The notes under the pieces were generated by a model, which was not told the origin of the DNA, ran no database searches, and was given only the letters and a program-made list of their open reading frames with translations. From contig CAXTSX010000002.1 of NCBI GenBank assembly GCA_964247085.1, positions 104,774 through 168,773 on the forward strand: DNA of 64,000 nt. The letters are read 5' to 3'. The DNA is from JAAFHZ01 sp964247085 (GTDB taxonomy: Bacteria; Cyanobacteriota; Cyanobacteriia; Cyanobacteriales; Chamaesiphonaceae). Position 1 is the first letter of the stretch, and each line of letters begins with the position of its first letter. This document shows positions 35,047-42,934 of the stretch, piece by piece. Both the position numbers and the translations under genes were made by a program.

Positions 35047-35274
35047 CTAAAGAGATTCAAACATGGCACTTAAGCCATCTAGGGTCATGCATTCTTCGGT
35101 GAATTCTTCGGCATCACTGACGTTTTCCAGTTGGTAGGACATAATCCTGCGATCGTCACCAGGCATTTTCTTGGAGGAGAGTAGGGTGCCGGGATATTTT
35201 TCGGCGATCGCTTTGAAGGCATTGGCCTGAGAGCGCCAACTATCGTCGGAGCATTGAATAGTAACTTTCCACAT
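35047..35274 (-). CDS. Small conserved hypothetical protein
   Basis: 75 residues: MWKVTIQCSDDSWRSQANAF to LDGLSAMFESL. No membrane segment, signal or known motif. Predicted alternating strands and helices suggest a small ferredoxin-like alpha/beta fold. It lies 28 bp upstream of the SDR gene on the same strand and may be cotranscribed with it. The function is unknown. Confidence 0.6.
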   Translation of the reverse strand: MWKVTIQCSDDSWRSQANAFKAIAEKYPGTLLSSKKMPGDDRRIMSYQLENVSDAEEFTEECMTLDGLSAMFESL

Positions 35275-35338
35275 GGTTGAAACTCTTGCTAGATTGTAGA
35301 AACTGAATTTAAGTCGGTTCGAAATTCAGTGTTATTAT

Positions 35339-35863
35339 TTAGACTTTGGATTTTACTACTGAGTAATAGTATTCTAAGGCATAAGAAGCTTCATCAATGC
35401 GCGAATCCAACTCCAGCTTTTTAGCTAGATTAGTTTCAACTTGATCGGTAATTTCAACTGTCAATCTTATTGCTGATTCTAAGCGACCAACTATCATCCT
35501 CGTATCTTTTTCTAGCAAACCATTTTCAGTTTTTTGCAAGAAATTGTTATTGTTAAGGCTCATAATTAAAAAGCAGATTAATAGCATAACAAATGTCGTA
35601 AATACCGTGAAGAACAACCCATTAAGCGAAGAATTAGTTGGCTGGATAATAATAAAAACTATAGCTATCATGTCAATACATGCAGCACCAAGGAGAAATA
35701 GCATCATTCTTATATTATCTTTTATCGATATCTTTTTTTTAGAAATCACACGAGAAGATTCCAGCAGTTTCCCAGAATATTCATGTAAAAGATCTACCAA
35801 TATTTTTCGATCATCTGAATCATATTTATGAAAAGTCTGAGGAACATCTTGGTGAGTACTCAT
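35339..35863 (-). CDS. Two-TM membrane protein paired with a GTPase
   Basis: 174 residues. Two hydrophobic helices at about 53-74 (MMLFLLGAACIDMIAIVFII) and 83-102 (LFFTVFTTFVMLLICFLIM) form a hairpin. Both flanks are polar, with a C-terminal helix rich in charge (ETNLAKKLELDSRIDEA). No known family is recognised. Its start follows the stop of the GTPase gene by 4 nt, so the two are one unit. The region is clearly AT-richer than its surroundings, suggesting acquisition. Confidence 0.7.
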   Translation of the reverse strand: MSTHQDVPQTFHKYDSDDRKILVDLLHEYSGKLLESSRVISKKKISIKDNIRMMLFLLGAACIDMIAIVFIIIQPTNSSLNGLFFTVFTTFVMLLICFLIMSLNNNNFLQKTENGLLEKDTRMIVGRLESAIRLTVEITDQVETNLAKKLELDSRIDEASYALEYYYSVVKSKV

Positions 35864-35867
35864 GATT

Positions 35868-36695
35868 TCACCTCTCTAACTCAATTTCAAAGTTGCCTTC
35901 GATGAACTGCAAAACCCTATCAAAATTAACTAATTGAGTTTTACAATCATAGCCTTCAGCGACAGGTGCAAGAATTTCTCCGTTAACTGCCGCAAAATTC
36001 TCAGTAACTAGTGATGCCGATATATATTCATGGACAAAGTTGAATTTCCCCAGCGTATTTTGAAGTTTTTGAATTGAATCATTGTAAGTGCCTAGCTGAT
36101 AATAATCTCTAATTTGATTACGGCTTTTCCACCATAAATCTTGCTTCGTCACTAAAGTCATCATTACTATTTTGCTATTGCCAGCTATAGATAGATGAGG
36201 CATGAGTTTTTCAAGTAAATTGCTTTCTAACTTTTGCTTCTCCTGCCGATAAGCATCGATAAATTCTTGTGTGGTAGCTCCCGGTTGATAGCTGGGAAAG
36301 TTTTGATAATCAACTTGACTAATAGAATGATAGCCAGAGGAAACAACATTGATAATCAAACTCACTTGATTATTAGCAATTTTGCGTAGTGCTTCATCCC
36401 AAAAGGTAGACTGTCCCGGCAAAACAATAATAGAGCTAGATATTTTGCTGTCTAACTCCAGCTCTTCAGCCCTAACAGAAATCTGGTAAGGCTGTAAGAT
36501 ATCTTCTCGTCCAAACGATCCCGATAGTAGCTTCCCTAAAGTACTTTTGCCTGTACCTGCTGCTCCACATATAACAATATTTAACTTGCGATCACGAATA
36601 CGGCGAACAATCCTCCCTAAAAGCGGCTGAGACTTTTTCCCGATCTCATAAGCATTAGAAAGAGTACCAAGAGTATTTATTACTTCAACAAACAT
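35868..36695 (-). CDS. Small GTPase-like P-loop protein
   Basis: 275 residues. G1 is GAAGTGKS (44-51). The G3 position reads LPGQ (92-95), where the usual Asp of DxxG is replaced by Leu. G4 is TKQD (183-186) and G5 is SAS (226-228). This order matches Ras/Arf-type TRAFAC GTPases. The G3 change may alter hydrolysis or Mg handling. A short N-terminal amphipathic segment (about 1-35) could bind membrane. First gene of a pair with a two-TM protein, so a membrane-associated switch is inferred. No established system name fits. Confidence 0.65.
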   Translation of the reverse strand: MFVEVINTLGTLSNAYEIGKKSQPLLGRIVRRIRDRKLNIVICGAAGTGKSTLGKLLSGSFGREDILQPYQISVRAEELELDSKISSSIIVLPGQSTFWDEALRKIANNQVSLIINVVSSGYHSISQVDYQNFPSYQPGATTQEFIDAYRQEKQKLESNLLEKLMPHLSIAGNSKIVMMTLVTKQDLWWKSRNQIRDYYQLGTYNDSIQKLQNTLGKFNFVHEYISASLVTENFAAVNGEILAPVAEGYDCKTQLVNFDRVLQFIEGNFEIELER

Positions 36696-36878
36696 AGGTG
36701 CAGTCTAACTTCCATTTTCTCTAGTCTAGCCGAAAGATCTTCAATCTATATAAAAAATGACTCAGATAGGTCTTTTAATCACAAAACAATCTCGGTGGAT
36801 CGCAGTCAAGCTAAGATTTGTAAAGCTCGACTCATTTCTTGCTATGACTCCTGTCGCTCCCTCCACCTGGCTCACCAT

Positions 36879-37637
36879 CTAAAAAGACTCAATATGCCAC
36901 TGCAACCATTGAACTGCTTCTGCAACTGTATTTACCATCTTTTCTACTGGCACAGGCGATCGTTCAATCATCACCACCGGCAGTCCTAATTCTCTAGCCG
37001 TTTCAATCTTGGCATAGGTGGCTGCTCCACCACTATTTTTACTAACAATTAGCTCAATTTGATGTTTCAATAATAAATTCTTTTCGGCAGCGAGGGTAAA
37101 AGGGCCTTTAGCCAAGATAATCTCTCCGGGTGGTAAAGGAGTTGGAGGTGGATCGATCGATCTCATCAAAAACCATAAATCTGACAAATGAGCATAGCTA
37201 CTTAACTCTTGCCGACCGATCGTCAAAAATATTCGTTGAGCCAAACCCGGTAACAAATCAGCCGCTTCCGCATGATTTTGTACTGACAACCATCGATCGC
37301 CAGTTACGGCCTCCCAAGCTGGTCGCTGCAGCAATAGGCGGGGCAAACCACAGATCGCCGCCGCCGCCGCCGCATTCCCAGAAATTTGTTGTGCAAAAGG
37401 ATGGGTGGCATCGATCACCAGATCAATATTTTCTTGTTGAAGATAGGTCACCAGTCCACCGACTCCCCCAAAACCGCCCACCCTAATTTGTGTAGCACTG
37501 CCATCATCAGCTGTGCGGGACTGCTCGGTACGACCAGCGAGGGAAGAAATTACCACCAAATTCAAAGCAGCAGCTTGTGTCGATAACCTTACCGCATCAC
37601 CAGTTCCGCCCAGAATCAGTAGTTTTTTGATGGGCAC
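36879..37637 (-). CDS. cobK: Precorrin-6A / cobalt-precorrin-6A reductase
   Basis: 252 residues from GTG at 37637. It starts KKLLILGGTGDAVRLSTQAA, the nucleotide-binding motif of CobK/CbiJ. IDLVIDATHPFAQQIS and VSKNSGG are family signatures. It reduces (cobalt-)precorrin-6A with NADPH in corrin ring synthesis. Its start shares one base with the stop of the upstream hydrolase gene (TAGTG), so the two are translationally coupled. Confidence 0.9.
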   Translation of the reverse strand: MPIKKLLILGGTGDAVRLSTQAAALNLVVISSLAGRTEQSRTADDGSATQIRVGGFGGVGGLVTYLQQENIDLVIDATHPFAQQISGNAAAAAAICGLPRLLLQRPAWEAVTGDRWLSVQNHAEAADLLPGLAQRIFLTIGRQELSSYAHLSDLWFLMRSIDPPPTPLPPGEIILAKGPFTLAAEKNLLLKHQIELIVSKNSGGAATYAKIETARELGLPVVMIERSPVPVEKMVNTVAEAVQWLQWHIESF

Positions 37638-39193
37638 TACAATTCCTCGTTATCCAAGTTATCCAGACCCATAAATGCTGGGCAAACGCCAGTCGGAGTG
37701 ACCTTAAATCCATACAAAACTGAATCTTCACTGCCACAACGATTTCCCCGCTGATAACGACAATTGGCACAACAGGCGATCGCCTTATCTACTTTGTCAC
37801 TATGGGCTTCTCTACGCAGCTGTTTGGCGGTAATTCCCCGCAACACTAGTTCCTCTCCTTGCCAGCGAGCTTCTACTATTCCTGTATCAGCTAAGTCACG
37901 CCAGCGTGGATCAGTAGTGACATTATGGGGTAACGAAATCACTACTGCTTCCAACTCTTCGGTAACTTCTCCCTCATAACCCGTCTCGATCGCTCCACTA
38001 ATTGATGTCGTTGATTGCATAAATCGATCACCGATCGGTAGTTCCACTAAGGTACCCGTGGCGGGTGAATGAAGCTGATAGCGACTATTCAACTCATCTA
38101 AGCCAGTTAGATCTGCTAAATAAATGGGGGAGCCATGGACAAAGACTACATGCTGAGGCCGTAAATTGTGAATCAGTTGCGTGGTACCCAAGCCATCGGA
38201 GTGGTCGGTCAACAAATAAGTGCGATCATCTACACCTGTACCTAATTGCTGCGGTACTAGTAATACATCCAGATGCGTTGGTAATTGACTCCTGTCGCTG
38301 ACCAAAAAAACTTCGCCATTGGATGCTTTGCCCCTGGGTCTAGCTGTCAATCGCCGCACCCGAGGTTTGACCTTCTCATCCCAAAATAAAGATTGATTCC
38401 GGGCAAAATTTTGAACTGGAGCGGGGAGTTGTGGTAAACAATGCAAATAGCGATCGCATACCTCGGCGATTGAGTCATCCACCCATAAATCCACATTTTG
38501 ACCAGTGAATAGATGATGACTTCGCAGCAACAGGATAATTTCTTGGGCTTGCCCCAGCTGCGGGGCCAGCATTCCGATCGATCGATGTTGATTCAGCGCT
38601 TGGCTAACTTGCTCCACCACAGTATTTTCTTGCTGGCGGCGATGGGGTTGACGAGCTGTTCCATAGCTACCTTCAATAATTAATACATCTGGTCGATGTA
38701 CCCGCATATCGGTTAGAGACAAACCTTCCGCAAACCGCGAATTGGATAGAAAAAAGTCCCCAGTATAAAGCAGACTATAACTGCGTTCTGTTCCTTGATA
38801 AGTAAACAGAATGGCCGCTGCACCGGGTAGATGGCCAGCGGGCATGATCTCAGCGGTTAAGCCCTCTTGGAGTTCGATCGGACAGTTCCAGGGCAATGCC
38901 TGACAACAGTCCGTTGGCAACAACTCGGCGGTTACTTCGCTGGCGTAAATAGGGAGGTGGGGAAAGGCTGTATGCAGGGCTGGTAAGCCCTGAGCATGAT
39001 CGGTATGGGCATGGCTGCACCACACCAGCGACAAATCGGTAGACAATAGCTCAGACAAGTCCGCCAGACCGCAATCTAGCAAAATTTGATATGGCCCCAT
39101 TTTAACTAACAAACATACGCCTTCGTCACCATGACCGGCAGCAAAGGCGAAACAAGATAAATCTTCGTAGTTAGCGGGCAGTGAACTTCTCAA
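37637..39193 (-). CDS. Metallo-beta-lactamase fold hydrolase, beta-CASP-like, with C-terminal cysteine cluster
   Basis: 518 residues. The metal site is complete: H61-H63-D65-H66 in SHAHTDHA, H121 in GHLPGA, and D146 in LYTGDFF. IIEGSYG and the later VFVHGSPI are the kind of motifs seen in beta-CASP RNA-processing enzymes (CPSF/Int11-like 'exonucleases'). The last about 35 residues hold CCANCRYQRGNRC and GVCPAF, a cysteine cluster that could bind Zn or an Fe-S centre. Function unknown. It is upstream of and coupled to cobK, but this gives no clear link to corrin synthesis. Confidence 0.8.
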   Translation of the reverse strand: MRSSLPANYEDLSCFAFAAGHGDEGVCLLVKMGPYQILLDCGLADLSELLSTDLSLVWCSHAHTDHAQGLPALHTAFPHLPIYASEVTAELLPTDCCQALPWNCPIELQEGLTAEIMPAGHLPGAAAILFTYQGTERSYSLLYTGDFFLSNSRFAEGLSLTDMRVHRPDVLIIEGSYGTARQPHRRQQENTVVEQVSQALNQHRSIGMLAPQLGQAQEIILLLRSHHLFTGQNVDLWVDDSIAEVCDRYLHCLPQLPAPVQNFARNQSLFWDEKVKPRVRRLTARPRGKASNGEVFLVSDRSQLPTHLDVLLVPQQLGTGVDDRTYLLTDHSDGLGTTQLIHNLRPQHVVFVHGSPIYLADLTGLDELNSRYQLHSPATGTLVELPIGDRFMQSTTSISGAIETGYEGEVTEELEAVVISLPHNVTTDPRWRDLADTGIVEARWQGEELVLRGITAKQLRREAHSDKVDKAIACCANCRYQRGNRCGSEDSVLYGFKVTPTGVCPAFMGLDNLDNEEL

Positions 39194-39208
39194 ACAAAAA
39201 CAAGATGT

Positions 39209-39331
39209 CTAATGGGCGGAACCATTACCATGATAATTGTCTGAATTATAAAAACCATTGCGGGTTCCAAAAAATAGGCAGCAAAGGCCAAAGGCGATCG
39301 ATAGAATTGGCAGAATTAATTTGATATCCAT
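39209..39331 (-). CDS. 40-residue single-TM peptide
   Basis: Read by hand: MDIKLILPILSIAFGLCCLF followed by FGTRNGFYNSDNYHGNGSAH. A single hydrophobic helix fills residues 4-22 and the tail is polar with His, Asn and Tyr. A TAGGT site 7 nt upstream of the ATG at 39331 supports translation. Its size and shape resemble small photosystem-associated peptides of cyanobacteria, but I cannot assign a name. It lies between the hydrolase and dus genes on the same strand. Confidence 0.6.
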   Translation of the reverse strand: MDIKLILPILSIAFGLCCLFFGTRNGFYNSDNYHGNGSAH

Positions 39332-39469
39332 AACAAACCTAAGTGTATTTGCTTCTAATGTAACCGAAGGTTTCTGCTGTGGGGTTTTTCCTTCAAAAAT
39401 GTTTAATCTCTGAAATTAATCTTTGGCAAAAGACGTATTGATCGCTCATAGAGAAACTGCTGGTGATAA

Positions 39470-40564
39470 TCATCTACTTGAATAATGGGTTGGGATGACT
39501 TCTGATTTAGGTCGGGCAAAGAGTCCCACATAGGGTTCTGCTGGAAAAACCAGTTCTGGATGACTGAGCAAATCTCGATCGCACACCGCAAATAATTCCG
39601 CCTCTGTCTGGGCTTTGCGCATATCCCGCAAAAAGACCCCAGCGGCATCCACCCCTTGGCCAATGTAGTTCAGATACATTTTGAGATGGCTAAGTCGCGC
39701 TCGGTCTGGTACTAGCTTATCGACCTGCATCAGGTATAGCCGATCGATATATTCCCTGACCTGCCCTAGAGTAATGATCGATAGTTCTTGCCCCGCCAAT
39801 GCTTCCCGAATTTGCCTAAAAATCCAAGGATTCCGAATCGCCGCTCGTCCCACCATCACGCCCGCTGCCTGGGTTTGGGACAGTACCGCCAGAGCGATAG
39901 ACGCCGAACTAACATTGCCATTAGCTAACACCGGGCACCGCAAGCGCTGCACCGCCTGGGCAATCAAATCATAATGCACCGCTCCGTGATACATTTCCTT
40001 GACGGTGCGACCATGCAAACTCAGCAGGTCAATATCATGTCTATCGATTAAATCTAGCAATCGATCGAACTGAGCGCTATCTTCAAAACCAATCCGCATT
40101 TTCACCGTGAGCCGACCAGCCACTGTTGATCGTAATTCTCCCAAGATTCGATCGATCTTGTCTGGATCCCGCAACAATCCGCCGCCGACATTCTTTCGAT
40201 ACACCCGGGGAGCTGGACAACCTAGGTTCAGATCAATGCCTGCGACTGGATAATGACACAAGAGTTTGGCTGTCCGCACCAGATCGGGGATGCTTTCGCC
40301 AATCATCTGGGCGAAAACTGGACGATTTGTAGTGTTTTCGGTGATCGATCGTAGAATATGTTTATCGACTCCAGAACTTTCATGTATCCGAAAATACTCG
40401 GTGAAAAAGTAGTCCGGACAGCCATAGTCGGCGATCGCGTTCATAAAGAAAACATCGGTGACATCTTGCATAGGTGCTAAGGCTGTCAAAGGGACGTTGG
40501 ATTTTATGGTGTTTGTCAGAATAAGATTTCGATGTGGAGAGTCAATGTCAACGGGAAGTATCAT
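39470..40564 (-). CDS. tRNA-dihydrouridine synthase
   Basis: 364 residues. LAPMQDVTDVFFMNAI is the Dus N-terminal FMN barrel start, and IDLNLGCPAPRVYRKNVGGGLL holds the catalytic cysteine region. VKMRIGFEDS and LSLHGRTVKEMYHG also fit. It reduces uridine in tRNA D-loops with FMN and NADPH. Which Dus subclass (DusA/B/C) is not clear. The C-terminal extension beyond about 320 residues is mildly long. Confidence 0.93.
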   Translation of the reverse strand: MILPVDIDSPHRNLILTNTIKSNVPLTALAPMQDVTDVFFMNAIADYGCPDYFFTEYFRIHESSGVDKHILRSITENTTNRPVFAQMIGESIPDLVRTAKLLCHYPVAGIDLNLGCPAPRVYRKNVGGGLLRDPDKIDRILGELRSTVAGRLTVKMRIGFEDSAQFDRLLDLIDRHDIDLLSLHGRTVKEMYHGAVHYDLIAQAVQRLRCPVLANGNVSSASIALAVLSQTQAAGVMVGRAAIRNPWIFRQIREALAGQELSIITLGQVREYIDRLYLMQVDKLVPDRARLSHLKMYLNYIGQGVDAAGVFLRDMRKAQTEAELFAVCDRDLLSHPELVFPAEPYVGLFARPKSEVIPTHYSSR

Positions 40565-40575
40565 GGAATGGCTGT

Positions 40576-41811
40576 TTAATCTGGAGTCGTTTCAGTGGGC
40601 GGCAAGTAGAGCTTAGAAGGGACAAAGCGAAAGCCTTTGGCATCTTCGACGTGCATCATTAAATCCATACTTTCTAGTTGTTTGAGTTCCGGGAGAATCG
40701 AGGTAAAGGTTAATGCACCAAGTTGATCGAGGGTGGAGTTGGAGATATCTTCGCTGATGCCTTTTTGTTCGTAGGCGATGTAGAGTAGCCGTCGCAAATG
40801 GGGGCTAAGATCTTGCATGAGACTACTTTGGATATCTTGCCAAATAGCTTGCCAGACGGTCATATCGATCAATAGATGTTTTTTCATGGCAGCTTGGCGG
40901 AGAACTTTTTCGCAGATGTAGTTCAGCTGACGCGGCGTACCTTGGGCATATTCAATAATGCGATCGAGTACTTCGGGGGTAAAGGGAGCAATGCTGTCAC
41001 TGGGTTGCTGACGCACCGTATTGAGATAGTTGATGACGATTTGCCGCAGGTCATCGTCGCTCATGCGTTGAAGATTGATATCTTCGCTGAAAATACCCAA
41101 GGAGAAAAGAGTCGCTTCTTGCAAATCGGTGAAGCCCCGACCAGTCATAATGAAAGCGCGTCTTTTGCCTTGCCGAAATAGATCCAGGCTGTTCTCAATA
41201 ATTTCTTGAACGATCGGAGTATCTCTTTTGTCTAAATCATCGACGGCGATCACTACTTTGCTGTAAATTTCTTCGGCTTCGTTCAACCAAAATAATAATT
41301 GCTGATAGATTTCGTTTTCTCTAATGTCTGAGGAGTTTGGTTCGCTGGTGAGTTTGATAGAAAATACCCCCAGGTTTACGCCACCCTCTGTCTTGGTCTT
41401 GCTGGTTTGAATGGACATCCCCGTCAGGCTATCAGCTACTTTTTTGGCATCTTCGCTTTGCCCAGACATTTGCTGAGTGATCGCTAACAGCACAGCACGA
41501 TAAAAATCAGCGGTGGTAGCTTTGGGAATTCCACCCAGGTATAGCACCAACATTTCTTCTTGTAGCTCGGCGACTTCTTGCTGAAGACGATAAAGTAGGG
41601 TTTTGATCAGTGCGGTTTTGCCAATGCCCCAAGCTCCCCGAATTAGGACGTTGCGGCCTTCGTAGAGAGCTGGTAAGGCGCTTTCTAGCTCCTGTGCTCG
41701 ACCATGAAAGATGGCAGCTACTTGTTCGACTTCATCGGGCGGGGTGAAATCGAAGGGATTATCACTGAGACCCCATTGCTGAAAAATTTGCTTGTAGTCT
41801 TTGAGGCTCAT
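40576..41811 (-). CDS. AAA/STAND-like ATPase coupled to a TPR protein
   Basis: 411 residues. Walker A GAWGIGKT (59-66) and Walker B VVIAVDDLDK (D191, D192) are clear. After the ATPase core (residues about 18-240), a winged-helix region is likely at the C-terminus (about 310-411, RRLLYIAYEQKGISEDI). This layout resembles Orc/Cdc6 or STAND-type NTPases. Its start overlaps the stop of the TPR gene by 4 nt (ATGA), implying fixed stoichiometry. No known name. A regulatory or conflict-sensor role is an inference. Confidence 0.7.
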   Translation of the reverse strand: MSLKDYKQIFQQWGLSDNPFDFTPPDEVEQVAAIFHGRAQELESALPALYEGRNVLIRGAWGIGKTALIKTLLYRLQQEVAELQEEMLVLYLGGIPKATTADFYRAVLLAITQQMSGQSEDAKKVADSLTGMSIQTSKTKTEGGVNLGVFSIKLTSEPNSSDIRENEIYQQLLFWLNEAEEIYSKVVIAVDDLDKRDTPIVQEIIENSLDLFRQGKRRAFIMTGRGFTDLQEATLFSLGIFSEDINLQRMSDDDLRQIVINYLNTVRQQPSDSIAPFTPEVLDRIIEYAQGTPRQLNYICEKVLRQAAMKKHLLIDMTVWQAIWQDIQSSLMQDLSPHLRRLLYIAYEQKGISEDISNSTLDQLGALTFTSILPELKQLESMDLMMHVEDAKGFRFVPSKLYLPPTETTPD

Positions 41812-42764
41812 GATGCTATTTTGTCACTGGACATGGGCAAATACTTTTGGAGTTCTTGAATAGATGCAATGCGATCGAGTCGCGTTCCTTCTGGAAAATC
41901 GCAATTATTAGCAGCTTGATAAAAATCCACGGCTGTTTGTAAATGAATTCGGGCATCGTCGATCTGACCCATTTGCAGTTCCAGGTTACCCAGCTCAGAG
42001 GTGACAGCGGCAACTTGAGCTGGTTGTTTTAATCGTTGATAAAGACGAATGGAGTCTTTGAAATATGTTTTGGCTTGGCTTAAGGCACCAGTTTTGTGAA
42101 AGCAACGGGCTAACTCAAACATGGTTTGAGCCAGTAATCCAGTGTCATTATGGCTCGCTGATAATTCTTGGTATGCTGCTTGTAGATGCTCGGTAGCAAC
42201 TTGATAGTTACCAAGTTGCTCTAGGCTTAATTGGGCTAGTAATACTTGAATCCTTGCCCATTCACGCGGGATTGAATCAACAGTGAAGATTTCTAAGGCC
42301 GCTCGATAGTAGTTAATTGCTTGGTTTAGATTTTCGGCTTGATCTCCTCTGATTCTGAAAGTGTATGCAAAGGCTAAGGTATTTTGAGCACTTGCCCACT
42401 GAACGGGAAAATCTTTCTGGGTGAAAATCTTCAGTGTTAATACATTACAAGCGATCGATAATTCTACCGCTAACTCCCATATAGACTTATCTCTCAGTAG
42501 GAATTGCAAAATCAAGTAACTCAAATCATGAATAGTAGACGCGATCGATCTTTGTGAATCTCGATCGACCTCTGTAAACTTAGCACTCACCCAATCTTTC
42601 AGCACCTCAATCATGCCATCGTTCAAAAGCGCTAAATTCTCTTGCAAGAGCGGATAAACCACATCAGGATTAGCATTGCTGTCATTAATCGACTGCAATA
42701 CCGTCAGCAAAAACTCCAATTGCTGGGCTTGTTCTGATTTCAAATTATCTTGCGCCACACTCAT
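41808..42764 (-). CDS. TPR-repeat protein coupled to the AAA ATPase
   Basis: 318 residues from ATG 42764; AAGG 5 nt upstream supports this over a TTG at 42785. About four tetratricopeptide-like repeats are visible from about 125 on, for example AQNTLAFAYTFRIRGDQAEN, AQTMFELARCFHKTGALSQA and TSELGNLELQMGQIDDARIH. Residues 1-120 are helical with no repeats recognised. TPR proteins are scaffolds that bind peptides or partner proteins; here the obvious partner is the ATPase immediately downstream. Confidence 0.75.
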   Translation of the reverse strand: MSVAQDNLKSEQAQQLEFLLTVLQSINDSNANPDVVYPLLQENLALLNDGMIEVLKDWVSAKFTEVDRDSQRSIASTIHDLSYLILQFLLRDKSIWELAVELSIACNVLTLKIFTQKDFPVQWASAQNTLAFAYTFRIRGDQAENLNQAINYYRAALEIFTVDSIPREWARIQVLLAQLSLEQLGNYQVATEHLQAAYQELSASHNDTGLLAQTMFELARCFHKTGALSQAKTYFKDSIRLYQRLKQPAQVAAVTSELGNLELQMGQIDDARIHLQTAVDFYQAANNCDFPEGTRLDRIASIQELQKYLPMSSDKIAS

Positions 42765-42934
42765 GATCGCCTTTTCCCAATTCAAACCAAGATTCCTGTT
42801 CGATCGCCTGCAAATTCACTCACCACCATTATTTTACCGCGCAACCCAAGATTACTAGCATGGCTATCTAAACATCACTGGGAGTGCGGACAATTTTCAA
42901 CATCCCTCACCCCCAGCTGCCACTACAACTTTCT

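Noticed and set aside
39403..39663. Overlapping frame at the end of the dihydrouridine synthase (ends QQFLYERSIRLLPKINFRD)
   Set aside because: It could hint at a frameshifted C-terminus, but the main frame already exceeds normal length and the overlap is explained by chance.
42895..42920. CCCTCACCCCCAGC piece as a second copy of the repeat at 63930
   Set aside because: Only 14 bases match, too short to call an element by itself.
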